The translations under genes were made by a program, and so were the position numbers. The notes below the pieces were generated by a model. The model had not been told where the DNA came from. It worked only from the letters and a program-made list of their open reading frames with translations, and did no database searches. A stretch of DNA of 64,000 nucleotides, from contig NZ_JARVRH010000018.1 in the NCBI RefSeq assembly GCF_030209755.1, positions 62,001-126,000 of the forward strand. The letters run 5' to 3'. The stretch's first letter is position 1, and each line of letters begins with the position of its first letter. This stretch comes from Arthrobacter sp. efr-133-TYG-118. Lineage in GTDB: Bacteria; Actinomycetota; Actinomycetes; Actinomycetales; Micrococcaceae. This document shows positions 17,242 to 27,710 of this stretch, piece by piece.

Positions 17242-17928
17242 CTACGGCCGCGCCGCGAACCGTTCCAGCAGGTCCACGTGCCCGGACACAATCAGCATGT
17301 CGCGGCCGGAAACCTTCGTGTCCGGCCGGGCGTAGGTGAAGTCCTCGCCCGGGGACTTCACGCCGACAATGGTCACGCCGTACTTGGAACGGACCTTGGA
17401 CTCATCCAGCGTGAAGCCCACGGTTTCCTTGGGCGGGTACATTTTCACGATGGCAAAGTCGTCGTCGAACTCGATGAAGTCCAGCATGCGCCCCGACACG
17501 AGGTGTGCTGCACGGACGCCGGCGTCGGCCTCGGGGTAGATGACGTGGTTGGCGCCGATGCGCGTGAGGATCTTGCCGTGCGAGGCAGTGATCGCTTTCA
17601 CCCAAAGGTGTTCGATGCCCAGATCCACGAGGTTCACCGTGATGAGCACCGAGGACTCGATCGACGTTCCCACACCCACCACGGCAGAGCTGAATTCCTG
17701 CGCGCCGAGTTGGCGGAGGGCATCGATGTTGGTGGCGTCCGCCTCGACGACGTGGGTCAGCACGGAAGCCCAATTCTGGACGAGCGTGCGGTCCCGCTCG
17801 ATGGCCAGGACTTCGCGCCCCTGTTTGACGAGCTGCTCGGCGGTGGCTGCACCGAATCGGCCCAAGCCGATCACCAGCACGGGCGCGTTGTGCGCCGGCC
17901 GGTTGGGGGCGCCTGTTGAATTAGCCAA
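17242..17928 (-). CDS. ktrA: TrkA/KtrA family potassium uptake regulatory subunit
   Basis: 228 residues from the TTG at 17926-17928. The RCK N-terminal Rossmann domain begins VLVIGLGRFGAATAEQLVKQG (shown here only in part), followed by the nucleotide-binding ERD acidic site and a TrkA-C domain. The chosen start gives the usual KtrA length and overlaps the ktrB stop by eight bases, which suggests coupled translation; upstream in-frame starts would add unrelated residues. It gates the membrane subunit KtrB in response to nucleotides. Confidence 0.92.
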   Translation of the reverse strand: MANSTGAPNRPAHNAPVLVIGLGRFGAATAEQLVKQGREVLAIERDRTLVQNWASVLTHVVEADATNIDALRQLGAQEFSSAVVGVGTSIESSVLITVNLVDLGIEHLWVKAITASHGKILTRIGANHVIYPEADAGVRAAHLVSGRMLDFIEFDDDFAIVKMYPPKETVGFTLDESKVRSKYGVTIVGVKSPGEDFTYARPDTKVSGRDMLIVSGHVDLLERFAARP

Positions 17929-19354
17929 TGATCGGCCTCTCTTCCGGATAATGGAATAGCTGCCTGCGCTGGCGGAGGGCCAGGGCGGAGGCAAGGGTTA
18001 TGGTGCCGATGCGGCCGGCGAACATGAGGGCGGCGAGGACGTAGACCCCCGACGGCGGCAGTTCGGCGCTGAGGTTCGTGCTGAGTCCCACGGTGGCAAA
18101 GGCTGAAATGGTCTCGAAGAGTACCCGGTCCAGGCTGGCGCCGCTGATAGCCAAGAGCAAGAATGCGGATGCGCACACCAAGGTGGCACCAGCGACGATC
18201 ACCGAGATGGCTACCCGCATGGTGCCTTCCGGGATCGTGCGGCCGTAGACCTTGACGTCGTCGTCGCCCCGGGCCTCAGCGACGATGGCGAGGAACATGA
18301 CCGCTATGGTGGTCACCTTGATGCCGCCCGCCGTGGACGCCGAACCACCGCCGGCGAACATGAGCGCGTCCGACAACAGCCTGGTGGTTGAATCCATGTG
18401 GCCCTGGTCGACCAGGTTGAAGCCACCGGAGCGCGTCATGACCGAGGCGAAAATGGAATGCGTGATCTTGTCGCCGACGCTCATGTTGGCGATGGTGTTG
18501 GTGTTGTCCCACTCCATCAAGGCCCAGAGGGCTGCGCCGGCAACGAGGAGGATCAGGGAAACCTGGATGGTCAGCTTGGTGTGGAGGCTCCACTTCTTCC
18601 AATTGAAGCCATGCCGTCGGAGCACCAGCATCACCGGGAAGCCGAGGCTGCCGAGGAACACGCCAAGCATGAGCGGCACAAGAATCCACAAATCGGTCTC
18701 GTACGGCACGATTCCGTCGGAATGGGGTGTGAAACCGGCATTGTTGAAGGAAGAAATCGAGTAGAAGACCCCGTGCCAGACGGCCTGCCAGAAGTCCTCG
18801 CCGAGTGTCAGGAACCGCGGAATCATCGCGATGGCCAGTATGGCCTCAATGGTCACGGACGTCGAGATGACGATCCGCAGCAATGTACCCACTTCGCCCA
18901 AGCGTCCGGCGTTGTTCATGGCCTCCTGGGCAATGAGCTTGCCCCTCACGCCCAGCCGTTTGCTGACCATGAGTGCCAGGAGGGATGCGAGTGTCAGGGT
19001 TCCCAATCCACCCACGAAGATGCCCACGAGAATCACGAGCTGGCCGAAGAAGGTCCAGTGCGTCGCCGTCGACACAACCGTCAAGCCAGTGACGCAAACG
19101 CTGGAAACAGCGGTGAACAAGGCCTGGTGGATCGGAGTGACCGCACCGTCGGCCGATGCCGCTGGCAGGGAAAGCAGGCCGGTGAACAAGAGAATCGCGA
19201 AGACGTACGCCGTCAGCGCCAATCGCGCCGGCGAGGAGTTGGCGATGTTGTCGATGAAGTCGCGGATACCCGTGAAAATCCACAGGCCTCCCCGCTCCGG
19301 CTGGACGGTTTGCCAGCTGGCAGGGTCTCGGGACCTCGACTGGCTCTGAGTCAT
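17921..19354 (-). CDS. ktrB: TrkH/KtrB family potassium transporter
   Basis: 477 residues with about ten hydrophobic segments. The selectivity-filter regions have the expected glycine-containing loops, e.g. TAVSSVCVTGLTVVS near residue 90 and SSFNNAGFTPHSD near 210. An N-terminal cytoplasmic tail of about 40 polar residues precedes the first membrane helix. With the downstream ktrA it forms a K+ (Na+-coupled) uptake system important in osmotic adaptation. Transcribed divergently from acuC. Confidence 0.93.
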   Translation of the reverse strand: MTQSQSRSRDPASWQTVQPERGGLWIFTGIRDFIDNIANSSPARLALTAYVFAILLFTGLLSLPAASADGAVTPIHQALFTAVSSVCVTGLTVVSTATHWTFFGQLVILVGIFVGGLGTLTLASLLALMVSKRLGVRGKLIAQEAMNNAGRLGEVGTLLRIVISTSVTIEAILAIAMIPRFLTLGEDFWQAVWHGVFYSISSFNNAGFTPHSDGIVPYETDLWILVPLMLGVFLGSLGFPVMLVLRRHGFNWKKWSLHTKLTIQVSLILLVAGAALWALMEWDNTNTIANMSVGDKITHSIFASVMTRSGGFNLVDQGHMDSTTRLLSDALMFAGGGSASTAGGIKVTTIAVMFLAIVAEARGDDDVKVYGRTIPEGTMRVAISVIVAGATLVCASAFLLLAISGASLDRVLFETISAFATVGLSTNLSAELPPSGVYVLAALMFAGRIGTITLASALALRQRRQLFHYPEERPIIG

Positions 19355-19466
19355 GGCAGTGCTGTTCGCTTCTGGTCGATTGATTCTGCTTTCCTGAGTA
19401 GTAAACCACTAATCGCCGGCCGTAACGGGGCAGGTGCGTTCCCGCCGCTCGGGTAGCCTGTCATTG

Positions 19467-20678
19467 ATGACTTCCTGGGCAGGCCTCCGTCCGTCCCCGC
19501 TGCCAACGACGGTGGCGTGGGATCCCGCCATGACCGCATACGATTTCGGTCCCTCGCATCCGATGGCCCCCGCGCGGCTGGAACTGACGGCCAGGCTCGC
19601 AGCGGCGCTCGGACTCTTCGACCTGGAGCATGTGTCTGTCCAGGCGCCCCAGGTCGCGTCCGACGTTGAACTCCAGTCAGTGCACAGTGCCGAATATGTC
19701 GCCGCCGTGCGGCGTGCAAGCGAAGACCCGACCACGCCTGACCCCGAACGCGGGCTCGGCACCGAAGATGATCCCGCTTTTGCCGGAATGCACGAAGCCA
19801 GCGCCCGGCTTGCCGGAGGGTCGTTGCTCGCGGCCGAGGCGATCCTGTCCGAGACCGCGGTCCGCGCCGTCAACTTCGGCGGCGGCATGCATCACGCCTC
19901 CCGCGGGCGTGCCAGCGGCTTCTGTATCTATAACGACGCCGCACTCGCCGTGCAGAGGCTGCTCGACGGCGGTGTCCGCCGGGTTGCGTACATCGACGTC
20001 GATGCCCACCACGGCGACGGCACCCAGAGTATCTTCTGGAACGACCCGAGGGTCTTGACGATTTCCCTGCACGAGAGCGGCCTCTCGTTGTTCCCAGGAA
20101 CGGGATTCGCCAACGAGATCGGCGGCCAGGACGCGCTCGGCACAGCCGTCAACGTGGCACTGCCGGCGTGGACGGGCGACGCCGGGTGGTTGCGCGCCTT
20201 CCACGCCGTGGTGCCGCAAGTCGTGCAGGCCTTTGAACCGGAAGTCATCGTCAGCCAGCATGGCTGCGACTCCCACAAACTCGATCCCCTCACGCACCTC
20301 AACCTGAGTGTGGACGGCCAACGCGAGGCTGCCACTTCCGTCGCGGGCCTCGCCGCCAGGTTCTGCGAAAACCGTTGGATCGCCACCGGGGGAGGGGGGT
20401 ACGACATCACGGGAGTGGTGCCACGCACATGGAGCCATTTGATAGGCATCGTTGCCCAACATCCCGTCCAGCTGACGGCTCCGGTCCCGGAGGCTTTCCG
20501 GAGCTATGTCCGGGAAAAGTACGGGGAAACGGTACCGGAACTCATGGGCGACGGCGTCGACACTTGGTGGCGTTCGTGGGAGGTCGGGTACGACCCCGCG
20601 GATGCTGTGGATCGCACCATCATTGCCACCCGCAAGGAGATCTTCCCGCTCTACGGACTGGATCCCTGGTTCGACTGA
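19467..20678 (+). CDS. acuC: Acetoin utilization protein AcuC (class I/II histone-deacetylase fold)
   Basis: 403 residues from the ATG at 19467; an in-frame TTG at 19434 is an alternative. The deacetylase core shows GGGMHHASRGRASGFCIYND and DVDAHHGDGTQ, with the paired histidines and zinc-binding Asp/His residues, and GGGGYD near the end. AcuC proteins deacetylate lysines, for example on acetyl-CoA synthetase. The downstream ArsR gene has its own spacing of 97 bases. Confidence 0.9.
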   Translation: MTSWAGLRPSPLPTTVAWDPAMTAYDFGPSHPMAPARLELTARLAAALGLFDLEHVSVQAPQVASDVELQSVHSAEYVAAVRRASEDPTTPDPERGLGTEDDPAFAGMHEASARLAGGSLLAAEAILSETAVRAVNFGGGMHHASRGRASGFCIYNDAALAVQRLLDGGVRRVAYIDVDAHHGDGTQSIFWNDPRVLTISLHESGLSLFPGTGFANEIGGQDALGTAVNVALPAWTGDAGWLRAFHAVVPQVVQAFEPEVIVSQHGCDSHKLDPLTHLNLSVDGQREAATSVAGLAARFCENRWIATGGGGYDITGVVPRTWSHLIGIVAQHPVQLTAPVPEAFRSYVREKYGETVPELMGDGVDTWWRSWEVGYDPADAVDRTIIATRKEIFPLYGLDPWFD

Positions 20679-20775
20679 TGCGCGCTCATCCAGCTGGCCT
20701 GGGGTTGGGGCAACGGCACGCGCATCTGCGAAATAGTTGATGCCTTTTGGCGTATATGTCGCTAGGGTGGGAGGC

Positions 20776-21378
20776 ATGGTGACTGACGACGTATTTGCCG
20801 TCATTGCTGAGGCAACCCGGCGTGACATTCTGGTTTCCCTCCGCTCTGGGGATAAGGCTGTGGGGGAACTGGTGGAGGAGCTCGCCGCGAGCCAGCCCAC
20901 CATTTCAAAGCATTTGAAGGTACTCCGCGAGGCGGATCTCGTCAGCATGCGCGCGCAGGGACAGAAACGCTATTACGCGTTGAACCCGAAGCCGCTCGCC
21001 GGGGTTGCCAGCTGGCTGGAGACGTTCGACGTCGGTCCCGCCGAGGCTGAAACCGAAGCCGCCACGCCGACTCGCAGCCCCCGCGCACGTTCGGTTGGCC
21101 AGCCGGGCGCGGTTGGTCAGCAGGGCCAAGGCGCCGCGAAGAAGCAGCTCAAGCAGCCCGACGGCGAGCCGCTCGGCACGTCTCCGGCGAGCACCGACGT
21201 CGAGCGCTCGCCTGAAACCGTTCCGGCCTCCGGAGCAGTTGCCTCCGCAGCAGGAATCGACGACACCAGGCCGCAGCAGATCGGCCGTACGGTTGGCCGT
21301 GCCGCCACCAAGGCTGCGGACCTCTTGGCGAACCTGCCCAACCTACCCAACCTGCCGAAGTTCGGGCGGAAGAAGTAG
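20776..21378 (+). CDS. ArsR family regulator with long disordered C-terminal tail
   Basis: 200 residues from the ATG at 20776, chosen because GGGAGG lies just upstream; an in-frame TTG at 20737 is less likely. The winged helix occupies residues 1-75 (VFAVIAEATRRDILVSL...SQPTISKHLKVLREADLV). Residues 95-185 are low-complexity (Pro, Ala, Gln, Glu), ending in LPNLPNLPKFGRKK. It represses unknown targets. No sensor cysteines are visible. Confidence 0.85.
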   Translation: MVTDDVFAVIAEATRRDILVSLRSGDKAVGELVEELAASQPTISKHLKVLREADLVSMRAQGQKRYYALNPKPLAGVASWLETFDVGPAEAETEAATPTRSPRARSVGQPGAVGQQGQGAAKKQLKQPDGEPLGTSPASTDVERSPETVPASGAVASAAGIDDTRPQQIGRTVGRAATKAADLLANLPNLPNLPKFGRKK

Positions 21379-21485
21379 CAGCAAACGGGGGTGATCCCGG
21401 TCAGGCCGTGATTCGCTCCTGTCCAATGTTTCCTTGAAGTACAGCGCTTTCGACGGCCGCTGATTCGCGGGCTGCCCGGTCGTAA

Positions 21486-22916
<1,431 letters not shown>

Positions 22917-22918
22917 GC

Positions 22919-22984
22919 CCCAACTGACTGACAGTAGGTGTCGTTTTGAGGCCCCAAAACGACACCTACTGCGAGTTACTTGGG
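22919..22984. repeat. Palindromic repeat of family B (copy at gdhA/lldD)
   Basis: Arms 22919-22948 and 22955-22984 pair at 26 of 30 positions, with a perfect inner 17 bp (CAGTAGGTGTCGTTTTG and complement) and ends CCCAA/TTGGG. It stands between two convergent genes, so it could terminate both. The inner arm sequence differs from the other family members, but the pairing is preserved. Confidence 0.9.
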
Positions 22985-22993
22985 CAGCCCGAC

Positions 22994-24298
22994 CTAGCGC
23001 TGCAGCAGGCGCACGTGTTCCGGGTTGAGTTCCGAAATCTTCGTGACTCCGAGCAGGGCCATGGTGCGGGCCATGTCCTTCTCCAGGATCTGGATGGTGC
23101 GGTCCACGCCTGCCCGGCCGCCGGCCATGAGCCCGTAGAGGTAGGCGCGGCCGATCAACGTGAAGTCGGCGCCGAGTGCCAGGGCCGCCACGATGTCGGC
23201 ACCGCTCATGATGCCCGTGTCCAGGATGATGGCCGCGTCGCTGTTGTCCGCTTTCAGTGCGGCGGCGACTTCCGGAACGAGGTGCAGCGGAATCGGTGCC
23301 CGGTCCAGTTGACGCCCGCCGTGGTTGGAGACCACGACGCCGTCCGCGCCGTGGTCCACCACCTTGCGGGCGTCTTCCACCGTCTGGATGCCCTTGACTA
23401 CGAGCTTGCCCTTCCAGGTTTCCCGCAGCCAGTCGAGGTCGTCGAAGGTCAGGGTGGGATCGAACATGGAGTTGATGAGGTCGGCCACGGTTCCTGTGTA
23501 GCGGGAGAGGGAGGCGAACGTCAGCGGCTCGTGCGTGAGGAAGTTGAACCACCATGCGGGCCGGTAGGAGGCATCCAGGACCGTCTTCACCGTGAGGGCC
23601 GGCGGAATGGTCATACCGTTGCGGACGTCCCGCAGCCGGGCACCCGCGACGGCGGTGTCCACCGTGACCATGAGGGTGTCGTTTCCGGCCTTGGCGGCGC
23701 GTTCGATCAGTTCCAGGGAACGGTCCCGGTCTGTCCAAAGGTACAGTTGGAACCAGTTGCGGCCGTTCGGAGCCGCGGCGGCCACATCCTCGATGGAGGC
23801 CGTGCCCATCGTGGACAGGGTGTACGGAATGCCGGCCGCTTCGGCCGCCTGCGAGCCCGCGTACTCACCCTCCGACTGCATCATGCGGGTGAATCCCGTA
23901 GGAGCGATGCCGAACGGAAGCCGTGATTCCTTGCCCAGGATCTCGGTCCTGAGGTCGATGCTGGAGACGTCGCGCAGGATTCCCGGCCGGAACTCGATGT
24001 CCTGGAACGCCTGGCGGGCCCGGCGAAGCGTGATCTCCGCCTCCGCTGCACCGTCCGTGTAGTCGAACGGCGCCTGGGGAGTGCGTCGCTTGGCCATGTC
24101 CCGCAGTTCCCAAACGGTGGATGCGCGGCGCAGCTTCGCCGCGTTGCTGAACTCGGGCTTCTTGAACTTCATGAGCGGCGCCAGGTCGGCGTATTTGGGC
24201 ACCCGGCGCTTGAGTGCTGCGGGGCGCCCGACGGCGGCGGGGACGTTCGCGGGCACCTCAAGGGAAGGTGCGTTGCTCGGCTGGACGGTCTGCGTCAT
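22994..24298 (-). CDS. lldD: FMN-dependent alpha-hydroxy-acid (L-lactate) dehydrogenase
   Basis: 434 residues. The FMN-binding TIM barrel is recognisable from [40 protein letters not shown] and the active-site [11 protein letters not shown] with its catalytic His. At over 400 residues with an 80-residue N-terminal region it matches actinobacterial LldD, which oxidises L-lactate to pyruvate with electrons to the quinone pool. It diverges from a GntR/FCD gene, with two operators between. Confidence 0.9.
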   Translation of the reverse strand: MTQTVQPSNAPSLEVPANVPAAVGRPAALKRRVPKYADLAPLMKFKKPEFSNAAKLRRASTVWELRDMAKRRTPQAPFDYTDGAAEAEITLRRARQAFQDIEFRPGILRDVSSIDLRTEILGKESRLPFGIAPTGFTRMMQSEGEYAGSQAAEAAGIPYTLSTMGTASIEDVAAAAPNGRNWFQLYLWTDRDRSLELIERAAKAGNDTLMVTVDTAVAGARLRDVRNGMTIPPALTVKTVLDASYRPAWWFNFLTHEPLTFASLSRYTGTVADLINSMFDPTLTFDDLDWLRETWKGKLVVKGIQTVEDARKVVDHGADGVVVSNHGGRQLDRAPIPLHLVPEVAAALKADNSDAAIILDTGIMSGADIVAALALGADFTLIGRAYLYGLMAGGRAGVDRTIQILEKDMARTMALLGVTKISELNPEHVRLLQR

Positions 24299-24319
24299 GG
24301 TGCTGTCTCCAGTGTGCTT

Positions 24320-24336
24320 GTGTGGTTAGACCACAC
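24320..24336. promoter_or_regulatory. GntR/FCD operator 1 (lldD side)
   Basis: GTGTGGTTAGACCACAC is a perfect palindrome with a TGGT-N3-ACCA core, 21 bases before the lldD start. It fits the TNGTNNNACNA pattern of LldR-type FCD regulators. Confidence 0.8.
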
Positions 24337-24344
24337 TCTATGCC

Positions 24345-24361
24345 ATGTGGTCCAACCACAT
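24345..24361. promoter_or_regulatory. GntR/FCD operator 2 (regulator side)
   Basis: ATGTGGTCCAACCACAT is a perfect palindrome with the same TGGT-N3-ACCA core, 16 bases before the regulator start. Its centre is 25 bp from that of operator 1, permitting control of both divergent genes. Confidence 0.8.
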
Positions 24362-24377
24362 CAACTACTATTTATCC

Positions 24378-25082
24378 ATGCGAACGCACGAGCTCGTCCT
24401 GAGTTGGATCGAAAAGCAATTGTCCGACGGGCACTTGGTGCTTGGCGGACGGCTTCCCGCTGAGCGGGCGCTTGCCGAACAGCTGGAAGTCTCGCGGACG
24501 TCGGTCCGCGAAGCCATCCGGATCCTGGAAGCCATGGGCGTGGTGCGGGCAGGTGTCGGCTCCGGCAAGGATGCCGGGACCGTGGTCATCGCGGAACCGG
24601 CCACGGCTCTCGGCTCCGCACTCCGCCTCCATGTGGCCACGCAGCATTTGCCGGTCGCCGACATCGTGGAAACGCGTGTCCTGCTCGAATCATGGGCGGT
24701 ATCCCGCGCCAAGGCCGACGCCCCCGAACTCGGGGAAGCAGCGAGGCTCCTAGACGAAATGGACGTGAGTGCCGCCGTCGACGACTTCCTCGCGCTGGAC
24801 GTCGCCTTCCACCTGGCGCTGGCGGAAGCCGCCGGAAATGCCGTGGTGAGCACCATCATGGGATCGCTCCGGGAAGCGATTGAGGGGTACGCGGCGGCGC
24901 TCACGGCAAACTTGCCGGATTGGGATAGCACCGCCCAGCGGCTGAGGTCCGAGCACCGCGCGATTTTGTCGGCGGTGAACGACGGCGCCGGCGGACGGGC
25001 AGCGACCCTCGTTGCCGCACACATCGAGGGGTACTACCGGGAGGCCGGGCTGGGGCAGGCCCCTGCGGAACCTAGGCTTTGA
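24378..25082 (+). CDS. lldR: GntR family regulator, FadR/FCD subfamily (LldR-like)
   Basis: 234 residues from the ATG at 24378. The N-terminal winged helix (GGRLPAERALAEQLEVSRTSVREAIRILEAMG) is followed by an all-helical FCD ligand domain with likely metal residues in DVAFHLALAEAAGN and EHRAIL...AAHIEGY. Its position divergent from lldD, with two matching palindromes between, indicates a lactate-responsive repressor of lldD and itself. The end overlaps the convergent LacI gene by 11 bases. Confidence 0.87.
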   Translation: MRTHELVLSWIEKQLSDGHLVLGGRLPAERALAEQLEVSRTSVREAIRILEAMGVVRAGVGSGKDAGTVVIAEPATALGSALRLHVATQHLPVADIVETRVLLESWAVSRAKADAPELGEAARLLDEMDVSAAVDDFLALDVAFHLALAEAAGNAVVSTIMGSLREAIEGYAAALTANLPDWDSTAQRLRSEHRAILSAVNDGAGGRAATLVAAHIEGYYREAGLGQAPAEPRL

Positions 25083-26085
25083 CGGGTCCGGTGCTGCCCC
25101 TGAGCTCAATCCGCGGCGGGAAGTAGTTCGTGGGGGAGGCGGCGTCTTTGGTCTGGATCTGCTCCCGCATGCGGCGCCACGCAAGGTCCCCGAGGTCGGA
25201 GATCGGCACGGCGGCGGTGGTCAGCGGAGGCATGGTGTACCGGGCGAAGGGCATGTCGTCGAAACCGGTGAGCGACAAGTCTTCCGGCACGCGGATCCCG
25301 CGCTGGCTTAGTCCGCTCAAGAGGCCCATCGCCGCGACGTCGTTGAAGACGAGGATCCCGGTGGCACCGCACGAGGCGACCGCATCGCTTGACTCGAATC
25401 CGGCGTCGAACGTGTTGCCTCCGGGAATGAACTGCAATTCGACGTTCGGGAATTCGGCCGTGAACTTTTCGAGCCCGCGGAGGCGCTGCACGTTGGACGC
25501 GCTGCGGTCCGGTCCCGTCAGGTAGGCCAGTTTGCGATGGCCCAGCTCCACCAGATGGGCGGCGAGCTCCTGGATGCCTTGGCCGTAGTCCACCACGAGG
25601 CTGGGAGTCGGCACCGACTCGGTGGTGCGGTTGATGAGGACGAGCGGATAGAGCGTGGGGGCGAGTTCTTCCAGTTCCGCGTCGCTCATGCGGGGGGCGC
25701 AAAGAACGACGCCGTCGCATCGCCTCCGCGCTTCCCCGGCGAGGATCGCTTCTTCGCTGGAGACTTCGGAGGAGTCCGCGATCAATACGCGGTAGCCGTC
25801 GCGGGCCGCGGCAATACTCAGTCCGCGGAGAATGGCCTGGAACGTGGGGTTGGACAGGTCCGGCACCACGATTCCGATAGTGTCGGTTTTTCCCAGGGCC
25901 AGGCTGCGGCCTACCGGGTTCGGCTTGTACTTCAGCTCCAAGGCGGCCGCGCGCACGCGAGCGGCAATGTCCGCGTCCACGGTTGTATTTCCGTTCATGA
26001 CGCGGGAAACCGTGGCATGCGAAACACCGGCCATGGATGCCACATCTGCGATGCCCACCCGCCGGGTGTTCCTTCTGCCTGGCAT
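25072..26085 (-). CDS. LacI family transcriptional regulator
   Basis: 337 residues from the ATG at 26085, the standard LacI length. The HTH reads GIADVASMAGVSHATVSRVMNG, with the hinge KPNPVGRSLALGK, followed by a periplasmic-binding-like ligand domain. Target genes are not adjacent: the neighbours are LldR and the DAHP synthase leader. A perfect GGGAAACGGTTTCCC palindrome 80 bases upstream of its start, near a TATAAA hexamer on the minus strand, suggests autoregulation. The ligand is unknown but is likely a sugar. Confidence 0.9.
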   Translation of the reverse strand: MPGRRNTRRVGIADVASMAGVSHATVSRVMNGNTTVDADIAARVRAAALELKYKPNPVGRSLALGKTDTIGIVVPDLSNPTFQAILRGLSIAAARDGYRVLIADSSEVSSEEAILAGEARRRCDGVVLCAPRMSDAELEELAPTLYPLVLINRTTESVPTPSLVVDYGQGIQELAAHLVELGHRKLAYLTGPDRSASNVQRLRGLEKFTAEFPNVELQFIPGGNTFDAGFESSDAVASCGATGILVFNDVAAMGLLSGLSQRGIRVPEDLSLTGFDDMPFARYTMPPLTTAAVPISDLGDLAWRRMREQIQTKDAASPTNYFPPRIELRGSTGPVKA

Positions 26086-26164
26086 GGTTTCCTTCCTTGA
26101 GCTGTGGCCGCCCTGCTCCAACGCGGCGGCAACAATTGTTCTGAGGTGAAGTTTATAGTGCGTG

Positions 26165-26179
26165 GGGAAACGGTTTCCC
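26165..26179. promoter_or_regulatory. LacI-type operator upstream of the LacI gene
   Basis: GGGAAACGGTTTCCC is a 15-bp perfect palindrome with the central CG typical of LacI-family operators. A minus-strand -10-like TATAAA lies at 26152-26157, so a bound repressor would cover the -35 region of the LacI promoter. Confidence 0.75.
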
Positions 26180-26236
26180 TTGATGTCGTTGCATTTCGAT
26201 TTGCGGGCATCCGGAGCCTGACGCTATGGTTTGGCT

Positions 26237-26296
26237 ATGACTAACCGTTGGTATGCGTATTTTTCGTTGGCTCTGGAGGGGCCCGCGTCTAACTGA
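26237..26296 (+). CDS. Aromatic leader peptide for DAHP synthase (attenuator peptide)
   Basis: A 19-codon frame, MTNRWYAYFSLALEGPASN, begins 174 bases before the DAHP synthase gene and carries Trp-Tyr-x-Tyr-Phe in a row, the pattern of ribosome-stalling leader peptides. A still shorter frame MVWL at 26226, preceded by GGAG, ends overlapping this ATG (ATGA) and also contains Trp. Paired hairpins follow directly. Confidence 0.7.
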   Translation: MTNRWYAYFSLALEGPASN

Positions 26297-26349
26297 CACG
26301 CATCCAACTTTCCTTCAGAGCCAACAGGGCAGAGATCATTCTCTGCCCT
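26266..26349 (+). promoter_or_regulatory. Attenuator stem-loops upstream of DAHP synthase
   Basis: Stem 1 pairs GTTGGCTCTG (26266-26275, inside the leader frame) with CAGAGCCAAC (26316-26325). Stem 2, AGGGCAGAG (26326-26334) with CTCTGCCCT (26341-26349) over an ATCATT loop, abuts it and resembles a terminator. A further GGCTCTG at 26366-26372 could compete for CAGAGCC. Ribosome position on the Trp/Tyr/Phe codons could switch these structures. Confidence 0.65.
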
Positions 26350-26410
26350 TCGCCATTTCCAGGCGGGCTCTGAGTAGGGTCCGCACCTCTTTCGGAACAG
26401 GACCCCTTTC

Positions 26411-27553
26411 ATGACCAGCATCGCAGCAGAGCCCACCACACATAACGTCGACGTCGAGAATGCCGGCGCCCAGTCGACGTCGAACCTGCGCGTCAGCCGC
26501 TTCGAGCCGCTCCCCACGCCGCAGGAAATCAGCGCCGAACTGCCGCTCGACGCGAGGTCCGCCGCCGTCGTCGAGCGTGGACGCGATGGAGTCCGCGCCA
26601 TCATGGACGGCGTGGACGATCGCCTGCTGGTGATCGTAGGCCCTTGCTCCATCCACGATCCGAAGGCCGGCCTGGAATACGCACGCAGGCTGGTCAGCCA
26701 GGCGGAGCAGCACAAGGAAGACCTCTTGATCGTCATGCGGGCGTACTTCGAGAAGCCGCGGACCACGGTGGGCTGGAAGGGCCTCATCAACGATCCCCAT
26801 TTGGACGGCAGCCACGACATCGCGGCCGGACTTCGTGCGGCGCGTGGATTCCTGCAGCAAGTCACGGCCCTCGGCTTGCCGACGGCCACCGAGTTCCTTG
26901 AGCCCATCAGTCCGCAATACATGGCCGACCTCGTGGCGTGGGGCGCCATCGGTGCGCGGACCACCGAAAGCCAGATCCACCGTCAGCTCGCCTCCGGGCT
27001 TTCCATGCCGATCGGCTTCAAGAACGGGACCGACGGCGACCTCCAGGTAGCGATCGATGCCTGCGGTGCCTCTGCCGCACCCCAGGCGTTCCTGGGGATC
27101 GACGGTGATGGCCGCGCCGCCCTGGTGGCGACTTCGGGCAACCCGGACACGCATGTGATCCTGCGCGGTGGCCGCAAGGGTCCTAACTACGCCGCCGACC
27201 AGGTTGCTGCCGCCTCGGAGAAGCTTGCGGCGAAGGGGCTGAATCCGCGGCTGATCGTTGACGCGAGCCATGCCAACAGCGGTAAGAGCCACCATCGCCA
27301 GGCCGAAGTCGCCTTGGAGATCGGTGCGCAATTGGAAGACGACGTTGCTTCGCCGATCGCCGGCGTCATGCTGGAGAGTTTCCTTGTGGGTGGGGCGCAG
27401 AACCTGGATGTGGAGCGGCAGTCGGCTGGCAAACAAGAGCTCGTCTACGGCCAGAGCGTCACCGACGCCTGCATGGAATGGGACGTAACAGTGTCGGTCC
27501 TGGGCCAGCTGGCGGCCTCGGCCCGCAAACGTCGGATGGCCGTTTCCAACTAA
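26411..27553 (+). CDS. aroF: 3-deoxy-7-phosphoheptulonate (DAHP) synthase, class I
   Basis: 380 residues. The AroF/AroG-type barrel shows LLVIVGPCSIHDPKAGLEYA, KPRTTVGWKGLINDPHLD, GARTTESQIHR, GFKNGTDGDLQVA and DASHANSGK, with the metal and PEP/E4P ligands of the class. It catalyses the first step of the shikimate pathway. The 325-base region upstream holds a LacI operator, a leader peptide and stem-loops, so the gene is probably controlled by attenuation in addition to any allosteric feedback. Confidence 0.95.
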   Translation: MTSIAAEPTTHNVDVENAGAQSTSNLRVSRFEPLPTPQEISAELPLDARSAAVVERGRDGVRAIMDGVDDRLLVIVGPCSIHDPKAGLEYARRLVSQAEQHKEDLLIVMRAYFEKPRTTVGWKGLINDPHLDGSHDIAAGLRAARGFLQQVTALGLPTATEFLEPISPQYMADLVAWGAIGARTTESQIHRQLASGLSMPIGFKNGTDGDLQVAIDACGASAAPQAFLGIDGDGRAALVATSGNPDTHVILRGGRKGPNYAADQVAAASEKLAAKGLNPRLIVDASHANSGKSHHRQAEVALEIGAQLEDDVASPIAGVMLESFLVGGAQNLDVERQSAGKQELVYGQSVTDACMEWDVTVSVLGQLAASARKRRMAVSN

Positions 27554-27590
27554 AGGAACCGAGCCTCCATCTAGCCGAAGGACTTTCACT

Positions 27591-27618
27591 TTGGTACCAG
27601 CAGCCTCTAGAGTATCTA
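27591..27618 (+). promoter_or_regulatory. Possible promoter for the HTH/bS22 region
   Basis: TTGGTA (27591-27596) and TATCTA (27613-27618) are spaced by 16 bases, about 95 bases before the excisionase-like start. Moderate fit only. Confidence 0.35.
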
Positions 27619-27710
27619 GCACATGGTTGTTTGATGGCTCAGCATCGGCACACCAGGTAATGAATGCTGGGGTTCGCCGCTAACCGCTGAGAGCAAAGGA
27701 ATATGGAGAA

